A stretch of 64,000 bases of DNA, from positions 62,847,649 to 62,911,648 of the forward strand of contig NC_135505.1 of the NCBI RefSeq assembly GCF_052857255.1, given 5' to 3'. Positions 11,658 through 23,945 of the stretch are shown in pieces (the first letter of the stretch is position 1; each line of letters starts with the position of its first letter). The notes under the pieces are model-generated. The model saw only the letters and a program-made list of their open reading frames with translations. It was not told the DNA's origin and ran no database searches. This stretch comes from Amblyomma americanum (lineage: Eukaryota > Arthropoda > Arachnida > Ixodida > Ixodidae). The position numbers were made by a program, and so were the translations under genes.

Positions 11658-13450
11658 CTAGTTGACCATAAACCGGAGCAAAGAAGTCGCAGAGTTGTCC
11701 AGTGGCCTTGCGGTAATCTGGGAACAGGCGGCAGAAAATGACACTGGTGGGCGGCAGGAAGGCGATGTTGCTGCGCCATTGATAGATGTGGAGGATGATT
11801 CCGCTGCCCGTCTATGTATACGTCGAGCGAGCAGTTCACGGTGTTGCCGGAGCTTTCTGACCTCCGCTAAACGTCGTGCGATTTGTTCGTCGACTGCGGC
11901 CATGTCGTCCTGCGGTAGTTCAGGCACACTGCGCTGCTTTTCTGGCTGTTTTCGGATGCGTTCTTTTCGCACAGCACCGTTAGAAGACTGCTGAGCTGAA
12001 GGATCATGCGAGGTGTGCTCAGGGAGCTCCGGCCACTCGTCGTCATCCCACTGGAGAGCTGTGAACCGATTTGATGTCGGCAATAAGTTATACTGTCTTA
12101 TATTGGCCAATGCTTAGTCATTCGACGACGAGCCTGTTGTGTTGCCTTTTGTTTTGTCAGACAGCTTGGAGATGTTATCTCGTGGTCGTCGGATTTACAA
12201 AGGCCGCATCGATAAGCCACTTTCCTTTCCGATGTACTTTCACCGGCAGCAGTGAAGGGGCAGGATTTGCGCATATGTCGAATACGGAAGCAGTTATAGC
12301 AATATACCGCACTCGGTTTATATGGCTAAGGCCGTAAAATACAGCCATAATAGTACAAACGGGCTGGTAGCGACAGAGGGCCTTGCAAGGTGACTATGCA
12401 AGAGCGCCCCTTTCCCATGCGCCGGGCCTGGATGACACGGTGCGTGGGACAGTACAGCTCACGCTGGAGGGCAGTTTGATCCTCAGTGATATCGACGCTG
12501 TAAACGACGCAGCGCTGCAAGTCGGAGCCTTCAACTAAATACTCTTGTACTGGCACTGAGATTTCGCTTGTCAGTGAAATACTGGTGAGCGTTTGCAGCC
12601 GTTCTACGGTAGTCAGAGCCGGAAGCCACACTGCAATGGTGCTGGACTTTGTCTTGGCTGTGAAGCCCCGAAAACCTTTGGTTCCGAGGCACGCGTCCAA
12701 TTTAGCTTGTAAAACCTTGTTGGGTATATCCGTGAGGCTTTTGTTGGCCAGTGATTTAATGGTCACTTTGTAAGAAGACGATCCGGGTGTAGGCTCCACC
12801 GAGTTCTCGATCGTAAGACAAGTGCGCTTACCTTGGGAGATATCACTTGCCGAAGGTGGAATCGTTTGGCTGTCGTTTGAAGGACGTTTGTGAGTTGCGC
12901 GAGGGCACCTTTGTACGGGTAGAGGTGCCGATAAGTCGATTGGAATGCCCTGTTCATCATGCCGTGCAGGTTAAGGCCCATCTGGTGGTGTAGAGTTGAT
13001 GGCCATGTTCCCTGGTGGCAGATCATTCACGAGCAGTTCGGCATTTCGGGAAGGCAGGAGGGGTGCATCTGCCGATGAATCGGGAGCACAAAGCTGGACC
13101 TGGCGCCGCGGATCAAGTGTCGACTGCGTGGCAGGTGATGCCACGAGGGACACCGGCGAAGCAACCCCCGCCAGCGTGGCAGCGGAGGCACTAAGCCTTG
13201 CGTCAGTGCCCAGCTCAGCTGCACTCATGCATGGTTCCCAGGAGGCCTCAGACGGTGGGAGGACGTCCGGAGCTTCTTGAGAAGGCAAGGATGCAGTTCT
13301 CTTCAAATAGGGCACGTATTTACGTGGATGGCGAGGTTTTTCTGAAGAGCGCTTTGCAGCCACTTTAGCGGGGACAGTGGTTCGATGAATAGTAACATTA
13401 CTGGTTGGTGAAGTATATCGCAACTGGGAACTTAGTATGCGGTAATGCAC
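11658..13450 (-). pseudogene. LINE D ORF1, Gag-like protein (frameshifted)
   Basis: The protein would bind the element RNA in the ribonucleoprotein particle. It is spread over several frames. An N-terminal Ser/Pro/Ala-rich, low-complexity part (13,450-12,971) leads into a folded segment with SYKVTIKSLANKSLTDIP and AVWLPALTTVERLQTL (12,799-12,326). Two zinc knuckles lie at about 12,310-12,180: CYNCFRIRHMRKSC (C-X2-C-X4-H-X4-C) and CGLCKSDDHEITSPSC. The C-terminal part (12,110-11,658) includes SNRFTALQW and an Arg-rich helix with RRLAEVRKLRQHRELLARR. A stop lies just before the first knuckle. The order N-domain, knuckles, basic tail is normal for I-group ORF1. Confidence 0.75.
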
Positions 13451-13460
13451 TGCACATGCG

Positions 13461-13930
13461 TTATGCGCCAGAAGACAATGAACCTGCGCTTCAGCCTAGT
13501 GCGCATGCGTGTGACGTCACTGTGTGGCGCCACCATGGTTGAGAGGAGTGCTCCCCAGGCAATATCGCCATACACCTCCTGAACGCCGATCATGAAGGAT
13601 GTCGCCTAAACGCTCTCCTGTGTCTCCAGCAACCAAGCGTGCGCGCGCTAATCAATGTCAGCGAAAGTGTCGTGAAGCGAACAAATGTGCAGTATTTTTA
13701 TCAACATCTTCACCACACATCAGCGACACAAGAAGCAATACTGCGCTAAAGGCTTTCGCCTCAGCGCACCTTAGGTCAACTTGTATTTTTTTCAACAGCC
13801 GTAGGTGCACAATCGTTTCGCTTCGGCACGGACTCGTGAGTTTTTTTTTCATATTCGTACTGCCCGCCAGTAAGATGTAATGCAGTATCTAGCTATGCCG
13901 AAGAATGGCGAGTTAGGCTAGTTGGATTTA
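13461..13930. other. No gene recognised; possible 5' leader of LINE D
   Basis: The stretch upstream of the LINE D ORF1 start may hold its promoter or 5' UTR. It contains one TGACGTCA (13,512). No 5' terminus could be defined. Confidence 0.35.
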
Positions 13931-14266
13931 GTTAATTTTGGCGGTAAAATTCAGCGGTAAAAGATGTCTGTGTCACTCCCTCGGTCGCGTTATATGATAG
14001 CGAGATGGGTTTTTTAGATGCCTCTTGATGTACCACCTCTTTTTGTTTGATCTGTGCCGCAGTGCATTCGGGTTTTTGAACGTTGGAGTTGATAGTGCCC
14101 TCGTCGCTATCTGTGTACTTGTACATATCGCACCTATGTCGTTTTTCTGTATATGTATATATTTTTGCGTTCCTTTCTAATAAATCTTGTTGCGAGACAG
14201 CGCTTGTTTTGTCCCCTTTTCTGAGTCCGTCGTCCATTCGCGCTAAATTTTACCGCCAAAATGAAC
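13931..14266. repeat. 336-bp segment bounded by 26-bp inverted repeats
   Basis: The arm at 13,931-13,956 (starting GTTAATTTTGGCGG) and the arm at 14,241-14,266 (ending CCGCCAAAATGAAC) are reverse complements at 24 of 26 positions. The interior is AT-rich with no recognisable protein. The layout fits a small non-autonomous DNA transposon, a foldback element or the folded terminus of a Penelope-like element. No flanking target-site duplication was established, so the class is open. Confidence 0.55.
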
Positions 14267-15290
14267 TAGCTATGCCGTCTATGATGCGATGAGAAGGAAT
14301 TGTGTCTGAAGATAGGTTCTCCAGGAGTGAAATGTTTCTACAGACTCATCCAGCTGAAGAAATTATGTGGCATTCGCTTATTATTCAGGCATATGGAGGG
14401 GGGCCTCATATCTCGAGCAACTGTTTGTGGATTCCCTGTAATTTTATTTGCCATTGTTTGGCTCGAGTTTATTCTTAAAGATAACTCCTGAACGTGGCCT
14501 GTCAGTTTCCTTGTCATTAGCACTTATTTCTTTCGATATATCAGCAGGCGAGAAGTTCGAAGTGCTCATGCGTTATGCTTATACTTGCGGCCTACCTCTT
14601 CAAGAAATGCTGTAGTGCAAACTAAAGGCAGAGAGAGTCGCAAGCACGAATCGAAATCACAGCTCCAGAACCCTTCGTTTAGGAACCTTTTCTGTCTGGT
14701 TACTACCTGAGGTGAAACCATCACTTGCCAACACTAACACGCAAGTTTAGCTAGAACTTTGCTTTATGAATGTCCAATGGGCCAAAAGTGCAAAAGGTGG
14801 GAGCATTGTTAACAATCGATGAAGTCTAAATATAAAGTATAGAGTGCCTGTAGGAAAACAAAGAGCGCTTGGAAGAAATTTAATTCTTACAAGTATACTC
14901 TTGCGATGCGCAAGCAATGATTCCAATCTCATGAGCAGTGGAGGAGAAACCCAGACCTTTCTTGAGTAGCACAGTTATGAACTGATGCCTTCATGCAGTC
15001 ATAATTGGCGTATGTATATTTCCTGCCTGTTGGTCGTAGAACATACACATCTCTTTCGTTGCCTGTTTTACCTCATTAACTCCGTTACAAAGTATTCACT
15101 AGTGAAAAAAAAGAATGACGATTATAATATCTGATAGTGCAGAATTTCAGTGCAGGTCTTATGATGTTACGCTGCTAGCCATCCACCGCGATCTTCTAGT
15201 GCAGGTCGCTTTCCAAGTGGCGTTTCCTCTGCTACTTACATAGCCGGTTACGCCGACGACAAACGCGAAACGGGGGAGCGGCGCTACTCT
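14267..15290. other. No gene recognised
   Basis: AT-rich, with short overlapping open frames and no domain or repeat boundary that could be supported. Confidence 0.4.
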
Positions 15291-15590
15291 AAAGAAATCA
15301 AGGCCTGCGACGGGCGCCACACTAAAAAAATTAAGGCCTGCCATGGGCGCCGCTCTAAAAAAAATCAAGGCCTGCGACGGGTGCACTATAAAAAAATCAA
15401 GGCCTGCGACGGGCGCCGGTCTAAAGAAATCAAGGCCTGTGACGGGCGCGGCTCTAAAAAAAATCAAGGCCTGCGTAGGGCGTCACTCTACAAAAATCAA
15501 GGCCTGCGACGGGCGCCGTTTTAAAAAGGAAGGCCTGCTATGGGCACCGCTCTCAAAAAATCAATTCCTGCGACGGGCGCTGTCAATCCC
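15291..15590. repeat. Minisatellite, about nine units of about 33 bp
   Basis: The unit contains TCAAGGCCTGCGACGGGCGC followed by a CTCTAAAAAA-like spacer. The core AGGCCTG (or its variant) begins near 15301, 15334, 15368, 15400, 15433, 15467, 15500, 15531 and 15564, giving 31-34 bp spacing. Because 33 is divisible by three, a minus-strand open frame reads through as a degenerate 11-residue repeat (FFRAAPVTGLD-like). That frame is most simply a by-product of the period, not a gene. Confidence 0.9.
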
Positions 15591-16764
15591 GCAACGTGCG
15601 CGCCACCTCTGATGTTGGTAGGCCACTGTGGCGTCGTTTAATTCTGATTTCTTTCAAGCGTTTCAATACACAGTTACTGCTGCTCCTGTGAGAGACGGCA
15701 GCAGCTGAAACTTCGAGCGGATCTAAGGAGCATTTTCTAAGATCCCAATCTTAAGGGCACTCTGTGCTTGATTTCGCATTATTTTCCTAATCTGTGGGTC
15801 TTTAGCGACCGACAAGAGTGACGCAATATAATCCACCTGCATTTGCGGCGCGTTTAAAAATCGCAGAACAGAGGACCAGGTTTGGGCGGTTTCCGTCGTC
15901 GCCGAAGATCTTTTTTACTTCCTAAAACAGGCAGAATTTTTCCACTCAGATGGCACATTGAGACTATACTCGCAGTGAACCTACAGACTGCGAGAAGAAA
16001 AATCTGCAGATTGTTTACTACGTTCCAATCACAGCAAAAGCACGGATTTTTGTGACGTAGAAGACTATGAGCGGGCAGTGCCACTGGCCGGAGCGCTCGC
16101 GGTACGGCAGCTTCTAGGACATACGGTGGACGATTCTGCTACGGTATACACATCGGGATTAGTGCTTTCGCCCTAATATTTTTATACAAGTACTTGAAGT
16201 GGCCCGAAATGTTAAGGTACTGATCACCTTTGACTTGACTTGGATCTTCAATGTCACCGTGAGACGCAATCGCGGTTTATTTTGGACAGTACAGAGAATA
16301 CAGAATACAACAAAGTTATGCTTTACAGCCCAGTGAATAAGAGAACACTTATTGATGTTCTCAATGCATTTTTTTCGAACCACGGGGAAGTAAGTTTGCC
16401 GGAATGCATTTCAAGCGGTGGAACTGACGGGTTTATCAGACCAAAGTTTCGACATAGCTCAGAGAAAAAGATTGAAATATAAAAGCGATTACGATGCTAG
16501 GCAATGCCTAGCTACACCGCACTCAGGGTCTCAGCCCTGCAACCTTTGCGGTGTATTTGGCGATTCCGCAGTACTATTACACTGCAAGAATAATTTAATG
16601 TTGCGCTTCTCTTGTTGCCGTGGCTACACATCAAGCACTGTCCGTAAACACATCCTTATCAAGCCATTTCGTTGCGCTCGTCCTTAGTGCTGGCGCCAAG
16701 GGTAGCATTCTAGGGCACCTCGAAAAGAAACTCAGTTCGCCAGTCACGCTTCCTTTGCGGCAAT
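15591..16764. other. No gene recognised
   Basis: Open frames are short and without domains. No repeat or RNA was identified. Confidence 0.4.
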
Positions 16765-17402
16765 TCCATTCCATTCCAAAAACTTTTATTTCCATCAGAA
16801 ATGGAGACCCCCTACTCCCTACCCCTGACGCGTAGGCCTGGGGGCAGGGGCCGGGGCCTCCGCGACTAGATGCAGGCAAAGAGTTGCTGGCTCTTCGCGG
16901 CCTCTACCGCCAGATGGATGGCTTTCCTCTGCATGGCGGGGTCCGCGCTTTGCAGAAGGGTCTCCCAGGCTTCTCTACTATTTATTCCTTCATTCACCCC
17001 TGGGGAGTGTGTGCATTGCCAGATTATGTGGTCGAGGGTCCCCCTCTCCCCGCATTAGCTACATTTATCGTCTATGTCTTCGTCTTTCAGGACGTGTGAT
17101 GCCCATACCGGATTTATGTAGTTTCCTGCTTGTAATCTGCGCCAAGTTGTTGCCTCTCTGTTTCCGAGCTCTTTGTCCGGTGGAGAGACAGTTCTTCGCT
17201 GTATTCTGTAGTTTTCTATTATCTCCGTGTATGTCTGTAGTCTCTCGTCAAGCTCCTTGCAATCGGGCGGCTCTGCTCTTGCCCGGAGGTAGAAATCTCG
17301 GGCTGAGAGGTGCACCGCCTCGTTGCCTGGAACTGACGTGTGAGCTGGTGCCCATATGAGGCTAATTTTCCTATCAATTTTTCTTCCAACTAGTATTCGC
17401 AC
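16765..17402 (-). mobile_element. LINE 3' fragment: RNase H end and terminal CCHC motif
   Basis: Minus-strand translation from 17,402 gives KISLIWAPAHTSVPGNEAVH, the last conserved RNase H block (normally W.P.H....GNE.AD; the final Asp is replaced by His here). A linker follows, with TWRRLQAGNYINPVWASH. After a stop, CGERGTLDHIIWQC forms the terminal zinc motif, then EAWETLLQSADPAMQRKA. The 3' UTR ends with TTTTTGGAATGGAATGG-like repeats near 16,765. It is a third RNase H-bearing LINE family, 5'-truncated, related in layout to the terminus at 31,835-32,060. Confidence 0.75.
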
Positions 17403-18559
17403 CGCTTCTGGTGCTACTCTGCCCCTTCCGTAATTGCAGATGGCTGATGACGTCCAATGACGTCACGGAGGCTTCGCTGCCCAACGTTCTTCGGACGCCC
17501 GTGCATAACTCGTTCGTTGCATTTTCGCTCTCGCGCGCTGGTTGCGAAAACGATCCTGGGCCGCATTCCGTAACGATCCTCTGTCATTGGTCTCTGCCTT
17601 TCATTGCCGAAGGACGTTAGAGCAGACTTCGCGTTGGTAGTGAAAGAAGCATGCCAACGGTGCTATCTGCGTGCATAAACGTGTCTCGAGCGCATGTGGC
17701 CCTGGCCGTCCGGCGTCGACTCCCACGAGTGACAGAGCACGGCGACAGGTTTGGCACACCTGACAAGCTTCAATGCCGTGCGCGTCTTCTGTGCGGCGAA
17801 GTTGCGCAGCGAAGTCGTGTGATTCAGCCGGACTAGGTCTGCCGCCACGAGGCTTGTTAGCGGCTGCTGAGCGACAAGATCGGTTGTGTCTGTGATTCGC
17901 CATTCGCTTTCCCAGCTGCTCTTGCTTTCGTCACATTGACGTCAAGACCAAAGTAAAATTTAAAATAACATGGATCGTTACAGAATGGTCCTCTGCGGTC
18001 GCTTCAGTGGGACTGAAGCTCTGGCCCGTATTTGCGTCCCCCTGGCGTCCGTTTCTCCCTGCGTATCTGCTGTACAAACGCCATATGCGGCGCTAGTCGG
18101 CCAATCAGTAGAGCTGCCAGCGCCGAGGCGTTTTTCAACGACACGATTTTCATTTGTTTCTTCCGTAGCACCTGTGGAAAAGGCACTTCCGCAACGGAAT
18201 GCTCCTGGTGGCGTCGCAGTGCCCGTCACATACTATCCGCCGCCACGTGACTAATGATTAATTCAACAATGGACGACACTCGCCCTTGAAATGCGCAATT
18301 AACAGCTGCGCTGTAAACAACCTAACTGATCCCCACAGCACGAGGAGAGAGCAGCGCTAGCTTGGCCGAGCAGTGATTAACATACTGAGGACGCCCCACA
18401 GTAGTGCCACTGAAACATATCTTCCACTGAATACAGAAAGAGATAGCCTTAGTAGCCTACAAATGATTGGGGCGATCCATGGCTGAGAGGCAGCGCACTC
18501 TTCCTCACTGTCTAAGATAGGCTGTCCGGTTACAATTTCATATTCGTGGCGGCATGGGC
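17403..18559. other. No gene recognised
   Basis: CpG-containing sequence with one TGACGTCA at 17,458 and a plus-strand open frame 17,970-18,254 that shows no known domain. It could include host promoter or UTR sequence, but nothing supports a specific gene. Confidence 0.35.
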
Positions 18560-19120
18560 GTCGGCTACATGCAGATGTTGGTCGGTTGCGACTTCATGGG
18601 TTCTTGAGCATCCGCAGGGACATCCCCGCAGGATTATGATGGTGAGCAGTGCGTCACCACCGGCCCGAGCACCCGCGCTTAGCCACGCGTGGCATCGCCG
18701 TGTCCGGGCAGAAGGGGATCCTGGTGGTTGAGCCGATGTCGAGCGTTTGGACCTTTAAGGCCCCTCGGTGGAAGCAACACACACGTTTAGCCCCAGCTTC
18801 CTGCAGACGGCACATCTTATATGACCCGACCGGGGGGAATCTGCAGTCGTCTTTTTCTATCCTCCCCTCCATCTTTCACTTTCCTACCTTCTTTCCGAGA
18901 ACTCTCCTGTCTCTAAATCACATCATGGTTTTTCTTTTTTAAACCTGGCGGAGAGGATGAAACTTCTATGGCCAACTACCCTGAGTTGTGTCATATCTGG
19001 TTATAGTCAGGTGGTTTAGCTGGCGTGCGCAGGGCTTGCTTGCAAGTTCCTGCCCCGTCCCCTCAGTGGGTTCCATGTTGGATGGCTGCCCCCGTGACCG
19101 CATGAATAACATACATTACA

Positions 19121-20145
19121 TTGCTCCCCCTTTCCAAACATGCTCGCACTCTGAAAAGAGTGCCGAACGATGCAGATGTATTTTTCCAGAAAAGAAAAGT
19201 AACTTTTCCCAAATATCACGTCATTTACAGCGAAGTACAAGATGCGCAAGGAAGACTCATATCCCCCTTCCTTGTATCAAGAATGGCCAGCAGTGATTTA
19301 TTGCGCAAACTGCGCGACAACGTCCAGCACTCTGATCTCTCAAATCTCTTGTTCATAGAGGAGATCCCTGTATCCGCGACCTACGATCGATCTCTGAACA
19401 CTGCCCTAGGCGTAATATCTGAAACTGATTTCGACCACATCACCGAAAAATAAATCCTTGAAAGGGTCAGCGACAAAGACGCCATAGATGTTCACCGAAT
19501 CAAGGTCCTGAAGGAGAGTAAGGAAAGAGGCACAAAACTGTAGGTCGTCACGTTCAACACCAGTACATTGCCCGACACAATTGGAGTGGGAGATTCGAAA
19601 GTTAGTCAGATCATACATACCCAACCCTAGCAGATATTTCAATTGCCAAATGTGCGGCAACTGCTCACAGAGTTGCCGCGGCCGCAAAACTTGCGCGAAA
19701 TACCTTTCGTAGCATCACTAATCTGATGAATTGGACGCTTCGAAGGAGACTTCGAAGGAGACCACTCTGCATGCTCCAACACATTCTTATTTACAGTCAC
19801 ACGAACTTCGCTGATGAGGTGAGTAGGAGCTGAGCACCGCACAGCACTCCCGCATCTACGCAGGCCATTTTCACCGAGCCTATGGCCAAGGCCTTAAACG
19901 GCCTAGGAAGGGACAGCGCAGGCTGCTCTGACATCAGCAAAGCAGAGAGCGCCGGCCCATGGGTCGACATCCCGCAGGAATTCCCCCCATCGGGGGAGGC
20001 CTGAAACTCACACACCCGCGGCTTCTCCACTGTTCTCCGGCACCTCTGGTGAGGTGAGGGACGTAATTCCCAATCCGCCCTCTTTGAAGCGGCAGAACAG
20101 CTCCACTGAGCGAGACAAAAACCGGGCCCTCATAACCGGCCCAGA
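19121..20145 (+). pseudogene. Copy A ORF1 (Gag) remnant
   Basis: The clearest open part (19,121-19,453) reads LPLSKHARTLKRVPND, then ISPFLVSRMASSDLLRKL and SLNTALGVISETDFDHI. It aligns with the Gag N-terminal region of B and C. A stop follows EK where the other copies continue. Downstream pieces include YFNCQMCGN-like and SCRGRKTCAKY-like zinc-knuckle remains near 19,635-19,710, and the Pro-rich C-terminal tail to about 20,145. In intact relatives it is an RNA-binding nucleocapsid-like protein. Confidence 0.75.
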
Positions 20146-20156
20146 AAAGTAAATTC

Positions 20157-20308
20157 AATAGTACGTTGTGTTGAGCAAGTTGGAAGTAATTCATAATGTG
20201 GACCAGCGCAAAACGGACTAAAGACCAAGGATCGAGAAGACGTCACGGGCGCTGTGTCGTCTTCTCTTTCCTAGGTTCGTTGTCCGTTTTGCGCTGCTCC
20301 ACAATATG
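20157..20308 (+). mobile_element. 152-bp foldback insertion with 11-bp target-site duplication
   Basis: The string AAAGTAAATTC occurs at 20,146-20,156 and again at 20,309-20,319. Copy B, which lacks the insert, has this string once at the matching place, so it represents the empty site. Within the insert, 20,192-20,218 and 20,282-20,308 are inverted repeats matching at 25 of 27 positions. The right half (TGTGTCGTCTTC...TTTTGCGCTG) resembles the 3' end of the Penelope-like element at 36,450. A short folded Penelope-like copy is therefore the leading guess, and a small foldback element the alternative. Confidence 0.75.
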
Positions 20309-20350
20309 AAAGTAAATTCCTTCTATTACATTCCCTCCCAAAAACAAAAA

Positions 20351-23300
20351 TATGACATTTGTGGTTCAATGGAACGGCAGAGAACTGTTGAAGATTTACA
20401 GCGAAACAACACACCCTTTGAGGTCAATGTTGCCCGTAGCTTTATGTCTTCAGGAAACAAACCTCTGTCCACAACATGTGCATATCCTGGAACAGTGTAA
20501 AACTTTTAGACGCGATCGCAATCAGGCAAATTGACTCTCGGTTGGCGTTGGGATTGGCGTTCAATGCGGCGTCCCTCCTCAAGAAATGAAACTCGAAACA
20601 AAACTTGCGCCGGCTGTGGTGAGCATATTAATCTACAAAACACTAACACACTGCTGTGTATGTATTCTTCCACACTCGCCATTAACAGTCCATAATCTGC
20701 AAGAACTGGTCAGTGAACTTCAAGGGCCACATCCGGTAGTTAGCGATTTTAACACTCACTAACCTTTTTGGGGAAATGAATGTGGTGCCAAATAATCCAA
20801 GATTTTATGCTAACAAATAAAGGATGTCTTTTAAATGCCGAAAAGGCCACATACTGCTCCCCAACCTCTGGGAAAATGAGCTCTTAGAGATGTCTTTCAG
20901 TTCACAGTCTGTTTTGGCGAATTTAAATGGGGTGTTTTAAACAACCTATATGGGAGTGATCACTAGACAGTTTTTATCAGCCTATCATCCTCACTAGCAG
21001 TCACCCCAACTAAACCACGATGAAGGCAGCTTCATTTATCTGACTGCGCTTTGTGCAGAGAAAAAGCCAGCTTAGAAAGCATCATCTGATAAATACTTAG
21101 CATAGGAAAATTCAATAAAATTCTCACGAAGTGTATCATCGATGCTGCACGCCTAGCTATTCCCCAGACCACAGGTATGGTGCGCCAGAACCCCAGGGTA
21201 TGGTGGATGCATGGATGTAGGGAAGCAAAGTAAAAGACTATAATAAAGCGGGCGGTGTATTTCGTAGGTATTCAACTCATAAGGTTTTAATAAATTTCAA
21301 AAAGGCAAAAGCTAAAGACCAATGTCTTGGTCGGTGAGCCATAAAATTTGGCAAAATTATGTCTTGCATAAACAGCGCAGAAACATGAGAAAAAAATGGC
21401 GGAGCAGGATAAAAATAAGAATGGCACCTAGTGCCCATTTGCACTTGCTCTGCTGATTCGGCCTGCTGTACAGGCAAGTATTAAAGAACAAGCAGACATT
21501 CTGAGTCTGCATTTTTTTTAGATTCTAGTTCCCCGCACTACAATAAGCCATTCCTAAGATACAAAAACACAAACGAAAAACAAAGGTTTCCTGCGGCAGG
21601 CAGCACAAATTAGCCTTACAATAGTTTACATGCGCTTCAAGATTTTCAGGCAGTATTTTCTAGAGGTAAACGAAGTGCACCAGACCCCGATGAAATTCAT
21701 TATGAATGGTTCCCCCATTCATCCGAACCATCTGTAGTTTTGCTGAAATTTTTGAAGAAAATATAGGTTATAGGAAAAATACAACTGGCTTGAAAAAATC
21801 CACTGTTGCTCCTTTCCTGAAACCAAGAAAGGCGCCAGCCGCATCTGGTAACTATAACTACAGGCCTATAACCCTTACAAGCTGTACTGCCAAATCTTCT
21901 GAAACTGTTGTTAATATGTTAATATTGGGTTTATTCTAGAATCCCGCCAGCTTTTTCATATCCGCCAATATGGTTTTAAAAAAGCATTCTCTACAGTTGA
22001 CCAACTCTTCCGCTGTAAAAAACAGTCCGAAAGGCCTTTATACAGGGACAACACTGCCTTGCTGTCTTTTTAGATATGGAGAAAGCATACAACACAAACA
22101 GGAGGATCGAGCTACTTTGTGACCTGGCAGAGCTTCGTATCCGGCAGAGGTTGCTCAAATATTTGCGCGACATGTGCCCAACCGTTCATTCCAAGTTCGT
22201 CTCTGTGCCATGTGCTCGAAGAATTTAACTGAAGAGAATGGTGTTCCTCAGGAATGCATTTTAAGTACTACATTGTTCATAGTAAAATTTAATTCCTTAG
22301 CCAGCATTATTGTACAGTCTATTATGTACTCAGTCTACGTCGATGAGCCCCAATTTGCACGCACATCTTCTAGCTTGTCAACTTGTGAGAGCCAAATACA
22401 ACTCTAAATAAACAAATTAACACTGTGGTGGCTGTTTTTTCTCGCTCCCGAGATGACTGTATTTTGATCCCACCCTGCTCTTGAATGAATATGTACCTCC
22501 AGTATAACAAGAACACAAACATTTAGGCCTAAATTAGATAAAAGCTCGCATTCCTATCACACACAGACACCCTAAAAAAGAAAGAAACCGAATCCCTGAA
22601 TATGCTCGAAGTGCTGTCATGAACACGCTGGTGGCCCGATAGGATGTGCGTATTGCACATCTATCGCTCAGTAGTACGCTCTTTCATAGACTATGGGTGC
22701 GTAGTGTACGGCTCTGCGAGGCCATCACACCTTAAAAGGCTGGGACCAGTACAAAACCTCGGTTTGCGCCTTTCAGCTGGTATTTACAGAAAATACTCCG
22801 CTGTTAGTATTCACGTAGAAGCAAATGAAGCTCCCCTCACCGACAGAAGACCAATGCTTACCTGTACATATGTATTGAAAATAAGGTGATTACCATAACA
22901 TCTCTGTTATTCCATATACTATGCTAAATGCCCACCCAGAACATGTTTTAGCTACAAACCTCAGGCTGTCAAACCACTACTGCTCCGCTTTGAACTGCAA
23001 TGCTAAGAAATAGATATACTAAACGCACTTCCCGATGTTGCCCAGAGACCCGATCTATTGCCACCTTGGTGCACGTTTCCTACTGTGCGCGATGTCGCAT
23101 TAACACCCATTCACAAATGGCAAACCTCACAGGTATATGCAAAGCAAGAGTTTTTTCCTGTAAGTGAAAAATACGATAATTACACCGATTTCTACACAGA
23201 CGTTTCTCTAATAGCACACTATGTATGGAGTGCGATAATACAAGGAAAATGAGAGATAGTTGTCAGGATGCCTCAGACCACTTTAATTTTTACAGCAGAA

Positions 23301-23945
23301 TGCTTCTCCATTGCTGTAGCTGTAGAAAAAATAATGAAGGGGAGCATGGGGAATAGTGTTATCTACACTGACTCCCTCAACGTAATTACAGCATTGAACC
23401 CCAGAAGTGCATTTGAACCAATAATAGGAAACATGAAACATAATTTAATACGAGCTGATACACAAGGACCTACAGTTAAGTTCTGCTTGGTTCCTAGTCG
23501 CGTGGGAATCAGAGAGAATGAGAGCGCTGATGCATGCGCCGCACTTTCCCTCAATGGATATGCAAAACAAGTAAACATACAGCATAACGACTGCGTCAAA
23601 GTTTGTCCGCAATAAACTGAGAGCAAAATGGCATGCTTCACGGGACAACGAGGTTAACTACAAGCTGCAATTTGTAAAGCCCGTCCTGGGTGAATGGAAA
23701 ATCTGTAGGCACCAGGAGCGATTTATACAAGTAATTTAATGTTGCCTCCGCATTGGACATACACACATTCGAGATAAATTCTTACTGAGGAAACAAGACA
23801 AACCTTTTTGTGAAAGATATGGAGACGAGCTCGCACTAAACCATATTTTGTTCGCTTTTTCAGAGCTCGAAAAATTAAGAAAGAAGCGCCTAATTAAATT
23901 TTATAATGAATATATTCTTTACACCCTGCGCTGCGCTTAGAAGAA
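20351..23945 (+). pseudogene. Copy A ORF2 remnant (endonuclease, RT, RNase H)
   Basis: The start reads MTFVVQWNGREL, the decayed form of the family start M-F-I-WNCRGL. Endonuclease remains include CLQETNLCPQHVHIL. The RT shows NYRPITLTSC, VFLDMEKAYN, GVPQECILSTTLF and YVDE in place of YVDD at about 22,337. Thumb and connection segments (LHIYRSVVRSFIDYGCVVYG) follow. RNase H remains (23,200-23,600) include FYTDVS (DGS expected), TAECFSIAVAVEK, YTDSLNVI and ENESADACAAL. The terminal motif region HQERFIQ and RYGDELALNHILF follows. Many stops and frameshifts make it non-functional. Confidence 0.8.

Larger units (their letters stand above)
7890..13460 (-). mobile_element. I-group LINE D, near-complete but inactive
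   Basis: On the minus strand the order is ORF1 (Gag with zinc knuckles), ORF2 (APE-like endonuclease, reverse transcriptase, RNase H, C-terminal CCHC), then a short 3' UTR. The UTR ends near TTGGGGCAACAAATTTCGC followed by TTTAAAAAAG. That order with an RNase H domain points to the I superfamily (I, Ingi, LOA or R1-type clades); the clade cannot be fixed by eye. The protein is clearly different from copies A, B and C. Several stops and frameshifts and a mutated RT active site make it a dead copy. The 5' boundary is uncertain and no target-site duplication was found. Confidence 0.85.

Noticed and set aside
15159..15467. Minus-strand open frame with FFRAAPVTGLD-like repeats
   Set aside because: It is explained fully by the 33-bp minisatellite period.
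17970..18254. 94-codon frame as a host gene
   Set aside because: The opposite strand is open over the same interval, there is no domain, and no splice or promoter evidence supports it.
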